Source: a virus
Direction: 5' to 3' (one strand)
Length of the DNA: 64,000 bases
IMG/VR virus record: IMGVR_UViG_3300025646_005482
Span: 62,001-126,000 of that record
In this document: one piece after another, positions 31,585 through 42,921 of the stretch
How the letters are laid out: each line of letters begins with the position of its first letter
Numbering within the stretch: the stretch's first letter is position 1
Notes under the pieces: generated by a model
The model's database searches: none
What the model was told of the DNA's origin: nothing
What the model saw: only the letters and a program-made list of their open reading frames with translations
Position numbers and translations under genes: made by a program

Positions 31585-34411
31585 AGATATTACGAGAGAA
31601 ATCTCGCAATTAGTTAAGAACCAATTTCCCTCTTTTTATCATGAAGAGGGAGAAATGTTTATTGCATTCGTAAAAGCATATTACGAATGGTTAGAATCAA
31701 ACAATCAGGCTTTGTATCATAGTCGAAGATTGCCAGACTATAAAGACATTGATAAGACTATCGATGATTTTATTATTGACTTCAAAAACAAATTTCTTGT
31801 TGATGTGCAGTTTAACGTTGCGACTAATAAAAGACTCTTCATTAAAAATGCATTAGAATTTTACAGAGCAAAAGGAACATCACGAGCTGTAGACCTATTC
31901 TTTAAACTAGTATATGGTTTAGAAGCCAGAGTTTATGAGCCATCACGTGATCTGTTTAGATTGTCAGATAATGAATGGACAGATGAACGCTATCTAGAAA
32001 TTTTGCCTAATCCTAAAAATCTAAATTTCGTAGGCAAACAGATATTTGGTTCTATATCAGGTGCCACCGCGTTTGCCGAAAAATTAGTAAGAGTAAAATC
32101 TGGATCAAAATTCATTGAAGTTTTATATCTCAGTGGTCTTTCTGATAACTTCGTAACAAACGAACTAATATATGCATACGATATCGATGTCGATGCGCAA
32201 GCTGAATACAGGACAGAAATCGTAGGTTCGCTTACACACTTTACAATCACGGCTTCAGATGCAGGATTTGAGGTTGGTGAAAAACTATACGTAAAAGTAG
32301 GATCTGGTAAAAAAGCACAAGCAACTGTATCAGCAGTCCAATCTGCTGTAGGTATTGTTGATTTTACATTCGTACATGGTGGATGGGGTTATAGTACTAA
32401 CGCTCAGATAATTGGTTCTGATAAGACTATGATATTTGACAATGTGCAATTTACTAGTAATGCATATTTTTATCATAACTTTCCTTTCGAACAATTTACT
32501 CCAATAAAACAAGATGTAGTAAGATATTATCTCGAAACTACTAATACGACTAGTACTACAGCAGCATTAGATCTTGCCATCGGTACAGAAGTTTATGCTG
32601 CTTGGGGTGACGATGGTAGTAATACTGTAGTTTGGGAAGGTACAATAGTCGATAAGAGTATTCCTAATTCCACATTAGATATTAATTATACAAAAACAAA
32701 TTATACGAATGATTTAACTGACGACGGCCGAGCAATATCTGGTAATAATGACATCACATTCTTATTTGCAAATGTCTCTGGTAATACAGTTGCGATGGAA
32801 ATTGATGTCGTAGATCAAAATGCATTAGATGTTTCGGTAGAAGGAAACGTGATCGCGACATCAAATACCTGTACTATTAGTTATACTACGTCTGACACTG
32901 ATACTGTAATTGAAACTAATGAAATATTCTATCAAGCTGATCCTACCTACAGCCATATGTTTGCGTCAGCTAGTGTTTTAGGTACGTTTGCAAATACAGA
33001 AACATCAGCGAAATATATCAATTTACAAATGAATAGGGGATATTTTAGAACAGATCTTCCTTTCTACAGAACAGTAAACGGAGATGGAGTTACTGATGTA
33101 GAATATCAAGTTGTCAATATGTCTAATGTCGCTGTAGGTATTATTACTAGTACTACTGATTTGAACTTTAAGCTTTTAGCAAATACGTACGCTGCAAATA
33201 CTGCTCTCGGAACTTTCTGTCCTGGTAGCAATAATAATGTCATCGGAGCATATACTACTAAAGCTACGATCAGAGCATCATCCTTCGAAAATACCGAAGG
33301 TCATACTTTCTTGCAGACTCTTGATAAAAATGGTGCAGAACTTACTATCAATAAACTCGATCTCTCAACCATAATTGATGATACAGCTAATATTGATATT
33401 ACTGATACAGCCAATTCGCCATTCGAACATGTTCATGCCGGTAACACTATATTCTATTCTAATACTACTCTCGATGATGCGCTAAATTATACAGCAGAAA
33501 CAATTACTCTCGGAGAAATATCATCGTTTGTCGTGACATCACCTGGTGCAGGGTATGGTGCTGATCCAATGTTCATTGTTTATGAACCCACGTTGTATCA
33601 CGCTGAAAGATATGATTTTTATTTAAGATATAAATCAGAAAATGCCATCGATGACTTACAAAAAGCCTTTATAATCGGAGAAAATATTACGACAGCGAAT
33701 GGAACAAAGGCTAAGATACGAAGATTTAATCAAGCTACGAGAGAAATTTATGCGACGCGATTGCATTTAAGTCAAGATACGTCTAACACTGTAAATCTCT
33801 GGACTACAGACGATTTTAGAATCGGAGACACAATTACAGGTGATACTTCACGTATATCTGCAATAATAGAAACAATTGATGAGACACGATACGCTCCACG
33901 TTCTGGTCTAAACGCAGATATTAAAACACTTGCATTATCAGGTACAGGATTTATTACGGATTTGCGTATATTAGATTCAGGATTTGGTTATTTCGGCAAA
34001 AGAAAAGACTCATCTACTGGTACATATGTAAAAGGAGAAGAGATGACGCTCGCTTCTTTCACAGATTCAACAAAAGAAGTAAGTGTATTAGGATATAACT
34101 TGTCTAACGGAATAGCTCCAGGTCAACACCCAAATCGTAGATCATTCTTAAGTTCAGATAAATACTTACACGACAATAATTTCTATCAAGAATATTCGTA
34201 TCAAGTTCTAACTGCACTACCATTTAGTAAATACAAGAGCACACTCGTTGATGTGTTGCACTTAGCTGGTAGCAAACCTTTTGGTGGATATGTAGGAACA
34301 TCGGAAATCAAGATAGATATTACTCCAACCGATTCTATAGCAACCTATGATATCAAGAACTACGGTTTGTGGGTAAATCAAAATACTTTCTATAGTGCTA
34401 ACGTAGCGTAG
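31577..34411 (+). CDS. gp7: Baseplate wedge gp7-like
   Basis: 944 residues (T4 gp7 is 1032). The N-terminus ISQLVKNQFPSFYHEEGEMFIAFVKAYYEWLE and KRLFIKNALEFYRAKGTSRAVDLFFKLVYG is what I recall for marine gp7. The rest is mostly strand and Thr/Asn-rich. Order gp25-gp6-gp7-gp8 equals T4. No enzymatic motif. Confidence 0.8.
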   Translation: MARDITREISQLVKNQFPSFYHEEGEMFIAFVKAYYEWLESNNQALYHSRRLPDYKDIDKTIDDFIIDFKNKFLVDVQFNVATNKRLFIKNALEFYRAKGTSRAVDLFFKLVYGLEARVYEPSRDLFRLSDNEWTDERYLEILPNPKNLNFVGKQIFGSISGATAFAEKLVRVKSGSKFIEVLYLSGLSDNFVTNELIYAYDIDVDAQAEYRTEIVGSLTHFTITASDAGFEVGEKLYVKVGSGKKAQATVSAVQSAVGIVDFTFVHGGWGYSTNAQIIGSDKTMIFDNVQFTSNAYFYHNFPFEQFTPIKQDVVRYYLETTNTTSTTAALDLAIGTEVYAAWGDDGSNTVVWEGTIVDKSIPNSTLDINYTKTNYTNDLTDDGRAISGNNDITFLFANVSGNTVAMEIDVVDQNALDVSVEGNVIATSNTCTISYTTSDTDTVIETNEIFYQADPTYSHMFASASVLGTFANTETSAKYINLQMNRGYFRTDLPFYRTVNGDGVTDVEYQVVNMSNVAVGIITSTTDLNFKLLANTYAANTALGTFCPGSNNNVIGAYTTKATIRASSFENTEGHTFLQTLDKNGAELTINKLDLSTIIDDTANIDITDTANSPFEHVHAGNTIFYSNTTLDDALNYTAETITLGEISSFVVTSPGAGYGADPMFIVYEPTLYHAERYDFYLRYKSENAIDDLQKAFIIGENITTANGTKAKIRRFNQATREIYATRLHLSQDTSNTVNLWTTDDFRIGDTITGDTSRISAIIETIDETRYAPRSGLNADIKTLALSGTGFITDLRILDSGFGYFGKRKDSSTGTYVKGEEMTLASFTDSTKEVSVLGYNLSNGIAPGQHPNRRSFLSSDKYLHDNNFYQEYSYQVLTALPFSKYKSTLVDVLHLAGSKPFGGYVGTSEIKIDITPTDSIATYDIKNYGLWVNQNTFYSANVA

Positions 34412-34419
34412 AGAAAAAC

Positions 34420-36663
34420 ATGGCCAAGAAATTAGTACCTTCAGATTTTAAGACACACATTATCAATCAGATCATTGAATCAGTGACTGAACCAGCTAAC
34501 ACTGCATATTACGCTTTCGTTGGCGATCATGAAACCGTTGCATCATCTGAAGAAGAAATAGTGCAGCCTACTGAAACGTTTAGAAATACAAACACAAATG
34601 TTTTCCGCAATATGATTTTTGGCAAAAGAGTTACTGCGCAAGATATTTCTTTTGTGATTAATAGAAACAATTGGATTTCTGGCACTGTATATGAAATGTA
34701 TGACGATCAAAAGATTGACATACAAGATACTAATTTTTATGTTCTCGTAGATGAAAATTCATTTAAACATGTATATAAGTGTCTATTTAATAACAACGGT
34801 GCGCCAAGTACTGATAGACCTCTATTTAAGAATGCGAAATACGAAGAAGATTTATTTTCGCCTGGTGATGATTATTATGAAACCTCTGATGGTTATCAGT
34901 GGAAATATATGTACAGTGTTTCTTCGTCGGTATTTGATAAATTCGCGTCAGAAAAATATATTCCAGTAGTTGCAAATACTGTCGTAGCTAGTAATGCGCA
35001 AGAAGGATCGATCGATGTCATCAAAGTAACTGACGCAGGTAAAAACTATGAGAATCATCTCACTGGTAGATTTGTAAGAGCAGATATCGGTCGTATCACT
35101 AGAGCATTGATCCAAAGTGATACTGTAGAAGCTTCTCCCGCGGATTCTACTGGAGCTAGTCATTTTGATATTATTAAAGCAGCTCAATGTTATAGAATTA
35201 AACCTACAGTAGATGATAGAGACATGACCACAAACTTCTATGCAAATACTATTTTGTATTTGACTACTGGTACGGGTGCGGGTCAATATCAGTTCGTTGA
35301 AAAGTCTGCTTACGTATCTGAAGTAGGTGGTGTTGTATTACAATTAGAAAATCAGTTCTCTGTTTTACCAGATGAAACTACTAATTACGAAATTACTCCA
35401 GCTGTTATTGTCACCGGCGATGGAGGTCAAACAGTAAATGCAGTTGCTCGAGCAATTATTAATGCTAATGCATCGGACAGTGTACATAAAGTAGAGATGT
35501 TGAATACAGGAGCAGATTATTCGTTCGCGTCAGCTGAAGTTTTATCTGGCAACCCAAGATCAGTAAATGGTCAAAGTGTTGTTGTACAACCAGCAAGTGT
35601 CAGACCTATTCTTTCTCCACCTGGCGGTCACGGAGCAAATACTATTGTAGAATTTGGAGCAAAAAGACTGTCATTCTATATGAAGTTTACTGGTAGCGAG
35701 TCTAACCTAGTTGAACCAACAAATACTTTCGCACAGTTTGGATTAATTAGAGATCCCAAATTTGCTAACGTAGCAATATATACTACCGACACGTCTGGTG
35801 AATTTTTGCCTAATGAAACTATAACTCAATTTACTAAATTGCCTATCGGTGCAACTGGAAAATTTGTTTCTAATACATCTTTGGGAGCATCTATTCAAGA
35901 CGTAACCTCAGGCGCAGATGAAAAATATGATCAGCACTTTGTTGTAGGTGATTATATTTTCTTAAAAACCGAACCCTTGACTGGTGTTTCTCAATATTTT
36001 CTTACCACAGTCGGTGTAGGCAGTACTTCTAATACTATATCGCTTGCTGCTTCTCCTCCATGGATAACCTCTACAAGCATGTCTACAACAGCATATTATG
36101 TACATGTTCAAGGTTCAGCAAAAGTTAAAGCTACTACTTTACCTTTGCCGGCCGGTGCTACTAGTGGTTTATTATTAAATAACGTTACACCTGAATTCAA
36201 AAAAGATCATCAAATTTATGGTAGCTTGAGTAGAAATATTGCTACAATTCAAGGGATTGATATAAATACTAGAATCGGAGAAGCCGAATCAGATTTTCAG
36301 TTTGCCGATTTTAATCAGATGTTGAAGATTAGTGCTCCAGTTTTGTCAGGAACATTTGTTGAAGATGAAGAAGTTACACAAGGTGCACCAATCACGGCAC
36401 GTGGTCAACTACATTCTATTGCAACAGCTGGTGGCGGTTCTACAATCAGCATGACTAATATAACAGGCCAATTTTCTACAGTAGGTACGATAACTGGCTC
36501 AACCAGTGGAGCTCAACTCTCTCAAACCGGATCAAATGCTATGGATCTTGTATATGGAGATCTTGACCCAAATACTGGTACAATACTTTATCTACAAAAC
36601 GATATTCCTGTAGATAGGGATGATGATCAAACAGAAGAAATAAGAGTAATCTTGGAGTTCTAA
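34420..36663 (+). CDS. gp8: Baseplate wedge gp8-like
   Basis: 747 residues, more than twice T4 gp8 (334). The first ~215 residues hold gp8-like features (TAYYAFVGDH, DGYQWKYMYSVSSSVFDKF, IDVIKVTDAGKNY). The remainder is an extended strand-rich tail, a common enlargement in marine T4-like phages. gp8 bridges gp6/gp7 and gp10 in T4. ATG follows the gp7 stop by 8 bases. Confidence 0.8.
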   Translation: MAKKLVPSDFKTHIINQIIESVTEPANTAYYAFVGDHETVASSEEEIVQPTETFRNTNTNVFRNMIFGKRVTAQDISFVINRNNWISGTVYEMYDDQKIDIQDTNFYVLVDENSFKHVYKCLFNNNGAPSTDRPLFKNAKYEEDLFSPGDDYYETSDGYQWKYMYSVSSSVFDKFASEKYIPVVANTVVASNAQEGSIDVIKVTDAGKNYENHLTGRFVRADIGRITRALIQSDTVEASPADSTGASHFDIIKAAQCYRIKPTVDDRDMTTNFYANTILYLTTGTGAGQYQFVEKSAYVSEVGGVVLQLENQFSVLPDETTNYEITPAVIVTGDGGQTVNAVARAIINANASDSVHKVEMLNTGADYSFASAEVLSGNPRSVNGQSVVVQPASVRPILSPPGGHGANTIVEFGAKRLSFYMKFTGSESNLVEPTNTFAQFGLIRDPKFANVAIYTTDTSGEFLPNETITQFTKLPIGATGKFVSNTSLGASIQDVTSGADEKYDQHFVVGDYIFLKTEPLTGVSQYFLTTVGVGSTSNTISLAASPPWITSTSMSTTAYYVHVQGSAKVKATTLPLPAGATSGLLLNNVTPEFKKDHQIYGSLSRNIATIQGIDINTRIGEAESDFQFADFNQMLKISAPVLSGTFVEDEEVTQGAPITARGQLHSIATAGGGSTISMTNITGQFSTVGTITGSTSGAQLSQTGSNAMDLVYGDLDPNTGTILYLQNDIPVDRDDDQTEEIRVILEF

Positions 36664-36666
36664 GTA

Positions 36667-39600
36667 ATGCCTTTAAACACTAATTTATCATCGGCTCCTT
36701 ACTTTGACGATTTCGATAGAGACGATAACTACTATCGAATTTTGTTCAAACCAGCTACTGCTGTTCAAGTAAGAGAAGTCAACCAGCTTCAGACGCTGTT
36801 ACAGGATCAAATCGAACAATTCGGTGATCATATCCTAAGAGCTGGTACAATCTTAGAAGGATGTACGTTCACTTATTTGAACTCAATGGCATTTGTGAAG
36901 ATTACTGACAATGCTCTCGATGGAAAAGCTATCGACCTAAATGCAATCAACGGTCTGAGCGCCAACGGACAAACATCGGGTAAAATTGGCAGAATTACTC
37001 ACGTCGAAGATGGATTTGAAAATGATGCTGCAGGAAATCTAAAAACTCTTTATATCGATTACGACGATGATGACAATAATACAGCTGACAAAGACGAGTT
37101 TCAAGCTGGCGAAGAGATTAGAATTTTTGCACGTGATGATAGACTGTACGATATCAAGATTGCTAATAATGCTACTGGCGCTCTTGTATTTTCAAATAAT
37201 GACGTAGTAGTAATTACATCTGCAATCGAAATTGCTGGTACGTTTACTGGCTCATCTGCAGATTTCTCAAATACATTCTCTCAAGGAGATACAATTACTG
37301 GTACTACAGCCGCTGGTAAAGTTATCGACATGGAAGTTTGGTTTGCAGCTAATCCTGCTACAGATTCTACTCAAGATGAAACTCTCATTCTAAGAGTAAA
37401 ACCAAAAGCCACTAAAATGTCTGGTGCCGCTATCGATACTGACTCTTGGTCAGTATCTGTCGGCGATGTATTGACTCATACCGAAGGCGGTCAAGAATTC
37501 AAGATCGTAAAAATGGTCGGTGAAGGAGCAAGCGCGCAGATTACGACAACTTCTCAGGGTCAAATGATCGACGCTACTGTTACACGTGGTGGTACAGGAT
37601 ATAGTACTCTGCCGCATATCAGTGTTTATTCTCAAGGAGCATCTTCAGCACAGTTAAATATCTTGACGATGGAAGCAGAAACATGGGCGATTAGACTTCA
37701 AGCAGCCCAAGTTACTGACACTGTAGGTACGGGTTTTGGTGTTGAAGTTAGTGATGGCAAGATCTATCAAAAAGGTCTTTTCCTCAACGCCTCTAAACAA
37801 TTTATCATGGTTGATAAGTATTCGAATACACCTTCAGACGTATCAATTGGTTTTGACAGCACAGAAAGTATTGTCAACGTATTTACAGATTCTTCTTTAT
37901 ATGATAATGCGTCAGGCTTCTTGAATGAAGCAGCACCTGGTGCAGACAGATTAAAAGTTAGTCCTAGTCTTGTTGTGAAGACTGTAGCAGAAGAAAGAGC
38001 TGCAGGTAACTTCTTCCCGCTTGTGCGCTTCTCAGAAGGCAAGCCGTATCAACAGAATAAGTTGACTCAGTACAATAAGCTCGGCGATTTGATCGCACAG
38101 CGTACATATGAGGAGTCAGGTAACTATGTACTCGATGAATTTAAGGCAGTATCACGCTCGACATTGGACTTTTCTGAATCTAACACGACGTTTAGTTATG
38201 TAATCGATCCAGGTCATGCGTATGTTCATGGTTATAGGGTCAAGACCGAAACAAATTTTGTTAAAGATGTTTCAAAAGGTTTAGTAACCCAGACTGAAAC
38301 TGGTCTGGGGAGAGATCTTGTATATTCTAATTATTTCGAAGTACATGATCTTGCTGGTTCATTTAACTTTAATACTGGCGAAGAGATTAGTTTACGAGAT
38401 ACAGCTGTAAATTACATTACAGACTATGATCACGACACAAGTGATGTAACGAGTGCACTTGGCGGAACAGAAATTGGTACAGCTAAGATTCGAAGCATCG
38501 ATTATGGTATAGGTATCAAAGGTACTAAGACTGCTGTATATAAAATTCATGTTTTCGATGTAAGAATGAATCGCGGCAAATCTGTTCGCGATGTAAAATC
38601 TATCTATGCAAGTAATGGTGGTGGCGCAGCACAAGATGGTATCGCTGACGTTTCTTTGATTTTTGATAACGCTAAAGTATTTCGTGGCTTAGTCAGCACA
38701 GGCATTCAAAGTGCTAATGGAACATACGATCCTGTTGCTCGTGAAGAAATCGGCCGATTGATTAATCCTGAAGATGACGGTCTCGTACTTCCTTTAAGTG
38801 TTGCAGCAAAACAAATCACAAATTACGCATATATTTATCGTACAACACTAGATGGTGCGGCGGTTGCTGCGAATGGTATGATTACTGTACCATGTGAAGG
38901 ATCTGCTGGTCCGACGGCTAATACTATCTTCCCATATATCGGTAATCTGACCGACGCTGAAGAAAATGAAATTATCGTAATTCCAAAACAAGATATTGTA
39001 TCGACTACTACTGTAGGTGGTAGTGGATTTGATTATGCAAACGTTGCAATCACAGTAACAACGCCAGCAGGTACAGAAGCTAATCACTATGTTTTGACTT
39101 CTGGTGGAAGCGAATCGTTCTTGACCGACTTCAGAGTTGGTGATTGGATTTATGAAGATACATCAGCTGGTACACCAGTAGCACAGATTACAAGTATTGC
39201 TGGTCAGAATCAAATGACAGTGCGCACTAGATCAGGTGCTTTCGGTGCTGCCCCTGGTTCAGGCAACTATGGCATCTATCGATACTATCCAAAAGATATG
39301 CCATTGCCTACCGGTACACGTACAGGCACGACTGCGGCTGATGCATATGCATCTGTATCTGCAGATCGTCGTACGATGTATGTGCACACCGGCACAGCGA
39401 TGTCTACTGCTCATCAATTTGTTGTGTACTTTAACCAATTGCACAATAATACTAAAGTTAGTCTGACCACGCGTCGTAAGCGCTATGTCAAACTCACCAC
39501 GGCTGGTCAATGGCCTGTTACCGGTAAGTGTGTTGGTATTTCGGGTGCTATCCGATTGCATGCTGTTTATAATGGTACTAATGTAGACGGTTCTGGCAAT

Positions 39601-42600
39601 CCTACTGACCCTGATATTACCAGTCAATTCGAATTAGATACACATGAAAATGGAAATTACTTTGGTCTTGGTCACCTACTCAAGAGAAATCTTGATAACT
39701 CGGTTACACTTTCGCCAACAATCCTAGTCGAGCTTGATTATATTACAGACGGTTGTGTGCATGGTCTGAAGACAGTCGATTCTTACAATCTAAACGACAG
39801 CTTAGAGTTGGCCGATCTGCGTAATAGTTCTTCTATGCACACATTAGAAATTCCTGAATTTAGAGATAAGAATGATAATTATTATGACTTAAGAGAGTGT
39901 GCTGACTTTAGACCATTTGCCGATTTGACAGCTGCAGATTCGACGACTGTAAGTGGTGCAACTACAGATCCTGCGAGTACAATTTCTTTTGCTAACTATT
40001 CTTCTTTCAAATATCCAAAGCCTGAAGGTGATTTTACCTACGACATCGAATACTATTTAGGTCGTACAGACGAAATTTCTATAAAAGACGACGGTACATT
40101 TGAATTTGAATTAGGTGCTACTGACACTGATACAAACAAAGCAAATAAATTGTTGTTGTTCAGATCTGAAGTGCCTCCATATCCTTCTCTTCCGGAAGCC
40201 GTATCTTCTGAAATTAAAGATATTTACGAAAGAAATCTTGTATGTAATGGCACACTCAATCTAAGGATCGCTGAATTTACTACTGTTATTAGTGAAGTAG
40301 ATCCTCAAGTCAAAACTTATACTATGGCAGAATTGGCTAGTCTCGAGCGTCGTGTTGAAGCTCTTGAATATATGGCCAATGTTTCAGAACTTGAAAACAG
40401 CACGATGGCAAAATCTATTCCGAGTTCTACTGACTCTACAGTAGAAAGATTTAAGTTTGGATTCTTTGTCGATAATTTTGAAGATAATTCATTAGCAGAT
40501 ATTGGCGCTGATTATTATGATGCATCTATATACGAATACGTATTGCATCCTGATAGAACATCGTTAAATATCGATTATGAAATTTCAACAGCATCTAGTA
40601 AGTATAGAGAAGGTGATATTATCACTTTCCCGCATACACGTAAACTATTATTGTCACAAGAAACGGCAACATACGCTCCGTTCGTAGAAGTGCCTGAAGT
40701 ACAGATTGTAGAAAACTGCGATTTCGAAACTAATAGAAATATGAAAAATGCTGGTGACAGCACGACAGTTTATAGTAAACTACAAAAAGTATGGGAAGAA
40801 TTTACGTTTGTAGGTGCAAATGAAGACGATGGTACTCAGCGATATATCGAACTGAAGTTCTTTAACCCGAATAGAGGCATCATTTACGAAATCATTCAAA
40901 GCACTAAGCCTCCTACTCAAAATACTAGTGAAACTGGTACAACAGTTCATGCACCTACTTCAACAGCAGTGACTGCATTGAGCGCGACTGATGATGCAAT
41001 TCCGCTTTATCAAAAGTTGTATCCAGTTAAAAATGCTAGAAATGCAATTTTGCCGTTTGCTACAAATCCATGGTTCCAGACACTGTCCGGTCCACAAAAT
41101 GTTAGTATTACAGTAACAGGATCTCCGATAAATTATAAATCTTATCAGGGTGCAGGCAAAATTAAGATTCCATACGATTATACAAAAGGTCGATACATCA
41201 CCGTACGAGTTCATAAGGGACCAGGCGGCAATGTATTCAACTTCGAACTGTGTTATCCTGCGGTTTCTGACGTAGATGCTATCTATGATGCTGGAGCACA
41301 GAATGTCAGGACGAGGCCAGCACCTTGTCCCAAAGGCCAATTCAAGTATGAGCGATGTGTAGGCTCTAACTTGTATGTTTATGGTTGTGATGGTAACTAC
41401 GGCACTCAAGTGAATAGAATTATTCGTAATTCACCTAAGTGTTATATTCCTGTGCCGCCAAAACCGCCAGAGCCTATCAAGAGCTGTCCAAAAGCTGGAA
41501 CATTTTATCGTTCTACATGCTCAGGTTCAACTCAGAAAACTTACACTTATACAGGCGCAAGAGGTGCAGGACCAGGTGGTTGTGTAGTTCGAGTTTCTGA
41601 TACGGTAATTTGTTCTAGTTCTTGTGGTTGTAGGCCTAAGCCTCCACCCGTTATTGTCAAGTGTCCTGTAAGGCCACCACCAATTGTACCGCCCGATGAC
41701 GGCTGTACTGCGACTACTAAGCGTGATTGTGATATTAAAGTGTCGACTCCGCCACCAGCACCACCTGCTCCACCGCCAGCCCCGCCGAGGCCGCCGGCGC
41801 CGCCGGTGACACCACCAGCCCCGCCGAAGCCGCCAAAGAAAATTTTGACCAGCCCGCCGATTCCAAAGTGGTTGGGACCCAAGATATGTTTCGTTGCTGG
41901 TACATTGGTCGATATGGCAGATGGAAGTCAGAAGCTAATTCAAGATATGCAAGTTGGAGATCTTGTAATGGCAAAAGACGGGCAGCATGACACCGTATCA
42001 TTTGTACACGATTTAGATGTAGCGTCGCATGTACTAGTGAAATACAACAATAGAATTACTTCTACGTCTGGTCATGCTTTCTTGACAACCGATGGATGGA
42101 AATCTCTAGATCCTGAAATATCGCGAGAAGTTTATGACGATATCGATGTAGGTGAGATACAGATAGGTGATCATTTTGTCAAGAGCGATGGCACCACGGA
42201 AGAAATAACTTCTATGGATCATTGGGTAGAAGAGTGTAAAGTCTATAACTTTGTTACTGAAGATACTCATACATATGTTGTAGATGGAGTTGTGACGCAT
42301 AATAAGCGACCGCCAGTGCGGATTAGTCCGGCGGGTGGTGGTAAAAAGACGACGGTTACGAAGCCGCCGGTTGTTCCGCCGCCTCCACCTCCTCCTCCGC
42401 CGCCTCCGCCCCCGCCGCCGAAGCCGCCGAAGAAGCCAACATTTGGTGGTGGTTGTGTACACGTAGACAGTTATCTGCCTATGGTTACGGAGCATCAACG
42501 ACAAGCGTGGCAGATGTTGCCTGGTTCAGCTATATTATTGAGTTCGGAAGATCTCGAGAATACGGTTGGAACTATCGAGAAAGTACATACTCGACCAGAA

Positions 42601-42915
42601 CCATGTGTCAGACTTGTCACGGAGTCAGGTATCAGTCTCGTATGTTCGCATTCAGCGCCAATTATGACAGAAAGCAAAGATTATCTCGATGCTCCTGAAA
42701 CATTGGGTGCTAGAGTAGCGGTCATGTCAAACGATGAGGCACGCTTCGAAGAAGTTACAGAAGTTGTTGATATGGGTATTCTTGAAGTTAGACCTATCTC
42801 CGCCGGAAATCAAAATTTCTGGGCTGGTGAAAAGGATGGAGAATACATCTTACACCATAACATTTGGTTGAGACATAAAGTTAACTCATCGTTCCCGACG
42901 TTAAAGAAGAGGTAA
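36667..42915 (+). CDS. Giant baseplate/fibre protein (DUF4815-type) with Cys-rich, Pro-rich and two Hint domains
   Basis: 2082 residues. 1-~1550: DUF4815-type structural part (PLNTNLSSAPYFDDFD, REVNQLQTLLQDQIEQFGDHIL), taking the place of gp10. ~1554-1656: two Cys-rich units (CPKGQFKYERC, CPKAGTFYRSTC). ~1695-1724: Pro-rich linker. 1741-1879: Hint domain with CFVAGTLVDM at the start, SGHAFLTTDGW inside, and VVTHN at the end followed by Lys1880. 1904-1918: fifteen prolines. 1930-2065: second Hint-like unit starting CVHVDSYLP, with CSHSAPI inside and ILHHN at the end, then 17 residues. Both lack a C/S/T after the final Asn, so cleavage rather than splicing is expected. Confidence 0.85.
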   Translation: MPLNTNLSSAPYFDDFDRDDNYYRILFKPATAVQVREVNQLQTLLQDQIEQFGDHILRAGTILEGCTFTYLNSMAFVKITDNALDGKAIDLNAINGLSANGQTSGKIGRITHVEDGFENDAAGNLKTLYIDYDDDDNNTADKDEFQAGEEIRIFARDDRLYDIKIANNATGALVFSNNDVVVITSAIEIAGTFTGSSADFSNTFSQGDTITGTTAAGKVIDMEVWFAANPATDSTQDETLILRVKPKATKMSGAAIDTDSWSVSVGDVLTHTEGGQEFKIVKMVGEGASAQITTTSQGQMIDATVTRGGTGYSTLPHISVYSQGASSAQLNILTMEAETWAIRLQAAQVTDTVGTGFGVEVSDGKIYQKGLFLNASKQFIMVDKYSNTPSDVSIGFDSTESIVNVFTDSSLYDNASGFLNEAAPGADRLKVSPSLVVKTVAEERAAGNFFPLVRFSEGKPYQQNKLTQYNKLGDLIAQRTYEESGNYVLDEFKAVSRSTLDFSESNTTFSYVIDPGHAYVHGYRVKTETNFVKDVSKGLVTQTETGLGRDLVYSNYFEVHDLAGSFNFNTGEEISLRDTAVNYITDYDHDTSDVTSALGGTEIGTAKIRSIDYGIGIKGTKTAVYKIHVFDVRMNRGKSVRDVKSIYASNGGGAAQDGIADVSLIFDNAKVFRGLVSTGIQSANGTYDPVAREEIGRLINPEDDGLVLPLSVAAKQITNYAYIYRTTLDGAAVAANGMITVPCEGSAGPTANTIFPYIGNLTDAEENEIIVIPKQDIVSTTTVGGSGFDYANVAITVTTPAGTEANHYVLTSGGSESFLTDFRVGDWIYEDTSAGTPVAQITSIAGQNQMTVRTRSGAFGAAPGSGNYGIYRYYPKDMPLPTGTRTGTTAADAYASVSADRRTMYVHTGTAMSTAHQFVVYFNQLHNNTKVSLTTRRKRYVKLTTAGQWPVTGKCVGISGAIRLHAVYNGTNVDGSGNPTDPDITSQFELDTHENGNYFGLGHLLKRNLDNSVTLSPTILVELDYITDGCVHGLKTVDSYNLNDSLELADLRNSSSMHTLEIPEFRDKNDNYYDLRECADFRPFADLTAADSTTVSGATTDPASTISFANYSSFKYPKPEGDFTYDIEYYLGRTDEISIKDDGTFEFELGATDTDTNKANKLLLFRSEVPPYPSLPEAVSSEIKDIYERNLVCNGTLNLRIAEFTTVISEVDPQVKTYTMAELASLERRVEALEYMANVSELENSTMAKSIPSSTDSTVERFKFGFFVDNFEDNSLADIGADYYDASIYEYVLHPDRTSLNIDYEISTASSKYREGDIITFPHTRKLLLSQETATYAPFVEVPEVQIVENCDFETNRNMKNAGDSTTVYSKLQKVWEEFTFVGANEDDGTQRYIELKFFNPNRGIIYEIIQSTKPPTQNTSETGTTVHAPTSTAVTALSATDDAIPLYQKLYPVKNARNAILPFATNPWFQTLSGPQNVSITVTGSPINYKSYQGAGKIKIPYDYTKGRYITVRVHKGPGGNVFNFELCYPAVSDVDAIYDAGAQNVRTRPAPCPKGQFKYERCVGSNLYVYGCDGNYGTQVNRIIRNSPKCYIPVPPKPPEPIKSCPKAGTFYRSTCSGSTQKTYTYTGARGAGPGGCVVRVSDTVICSSSCGCRPKPPPVIVKCPVRPPPIVPPDDGCTATTKRDCDIKVSTPPPAPPAPPPAPPRPPAPPVTPPAPPKPPKKILTSPPIPKWLGPKICFVAGTLVDMADGSQKLIQDMQVGDLVMAKDGQHDTVSFVHDLDVASHVLVKYNNRITSTSGHAFLTTDGWKSLDPEISREVYDDIDVGEIQIGDHFVKSDGTTEEITSMDHWVEECKVYNFVTEDTHTYVVDGVVTHNKRPPVRISPAGGGKKTTVTKPPVVPPPPPPPPPPPPPPPKPPKKPTFGGGCVHVDSYLPMVTEHQRQAWQMLPGSAILLSSEDLENTVGTIEKVHTRPEPCVRLVTESGISLVCSHSAPIMTESKDYLDAPETLGARVAVMSNDEARFEEVTEVVDMGILEVRPISAGNQNFWAGEKDGEYILHHNIWLRHKVNSSFPTLKKR

Positions 42916-42921
42916 GATTAA

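Noticed and set aside
41547-41882. Gly-rich minus-strand frame that looks like a glycine-rich protein
   Set aside because: Mirror image of the proline codons (CCN/NGG) of the giant baseplate protein.
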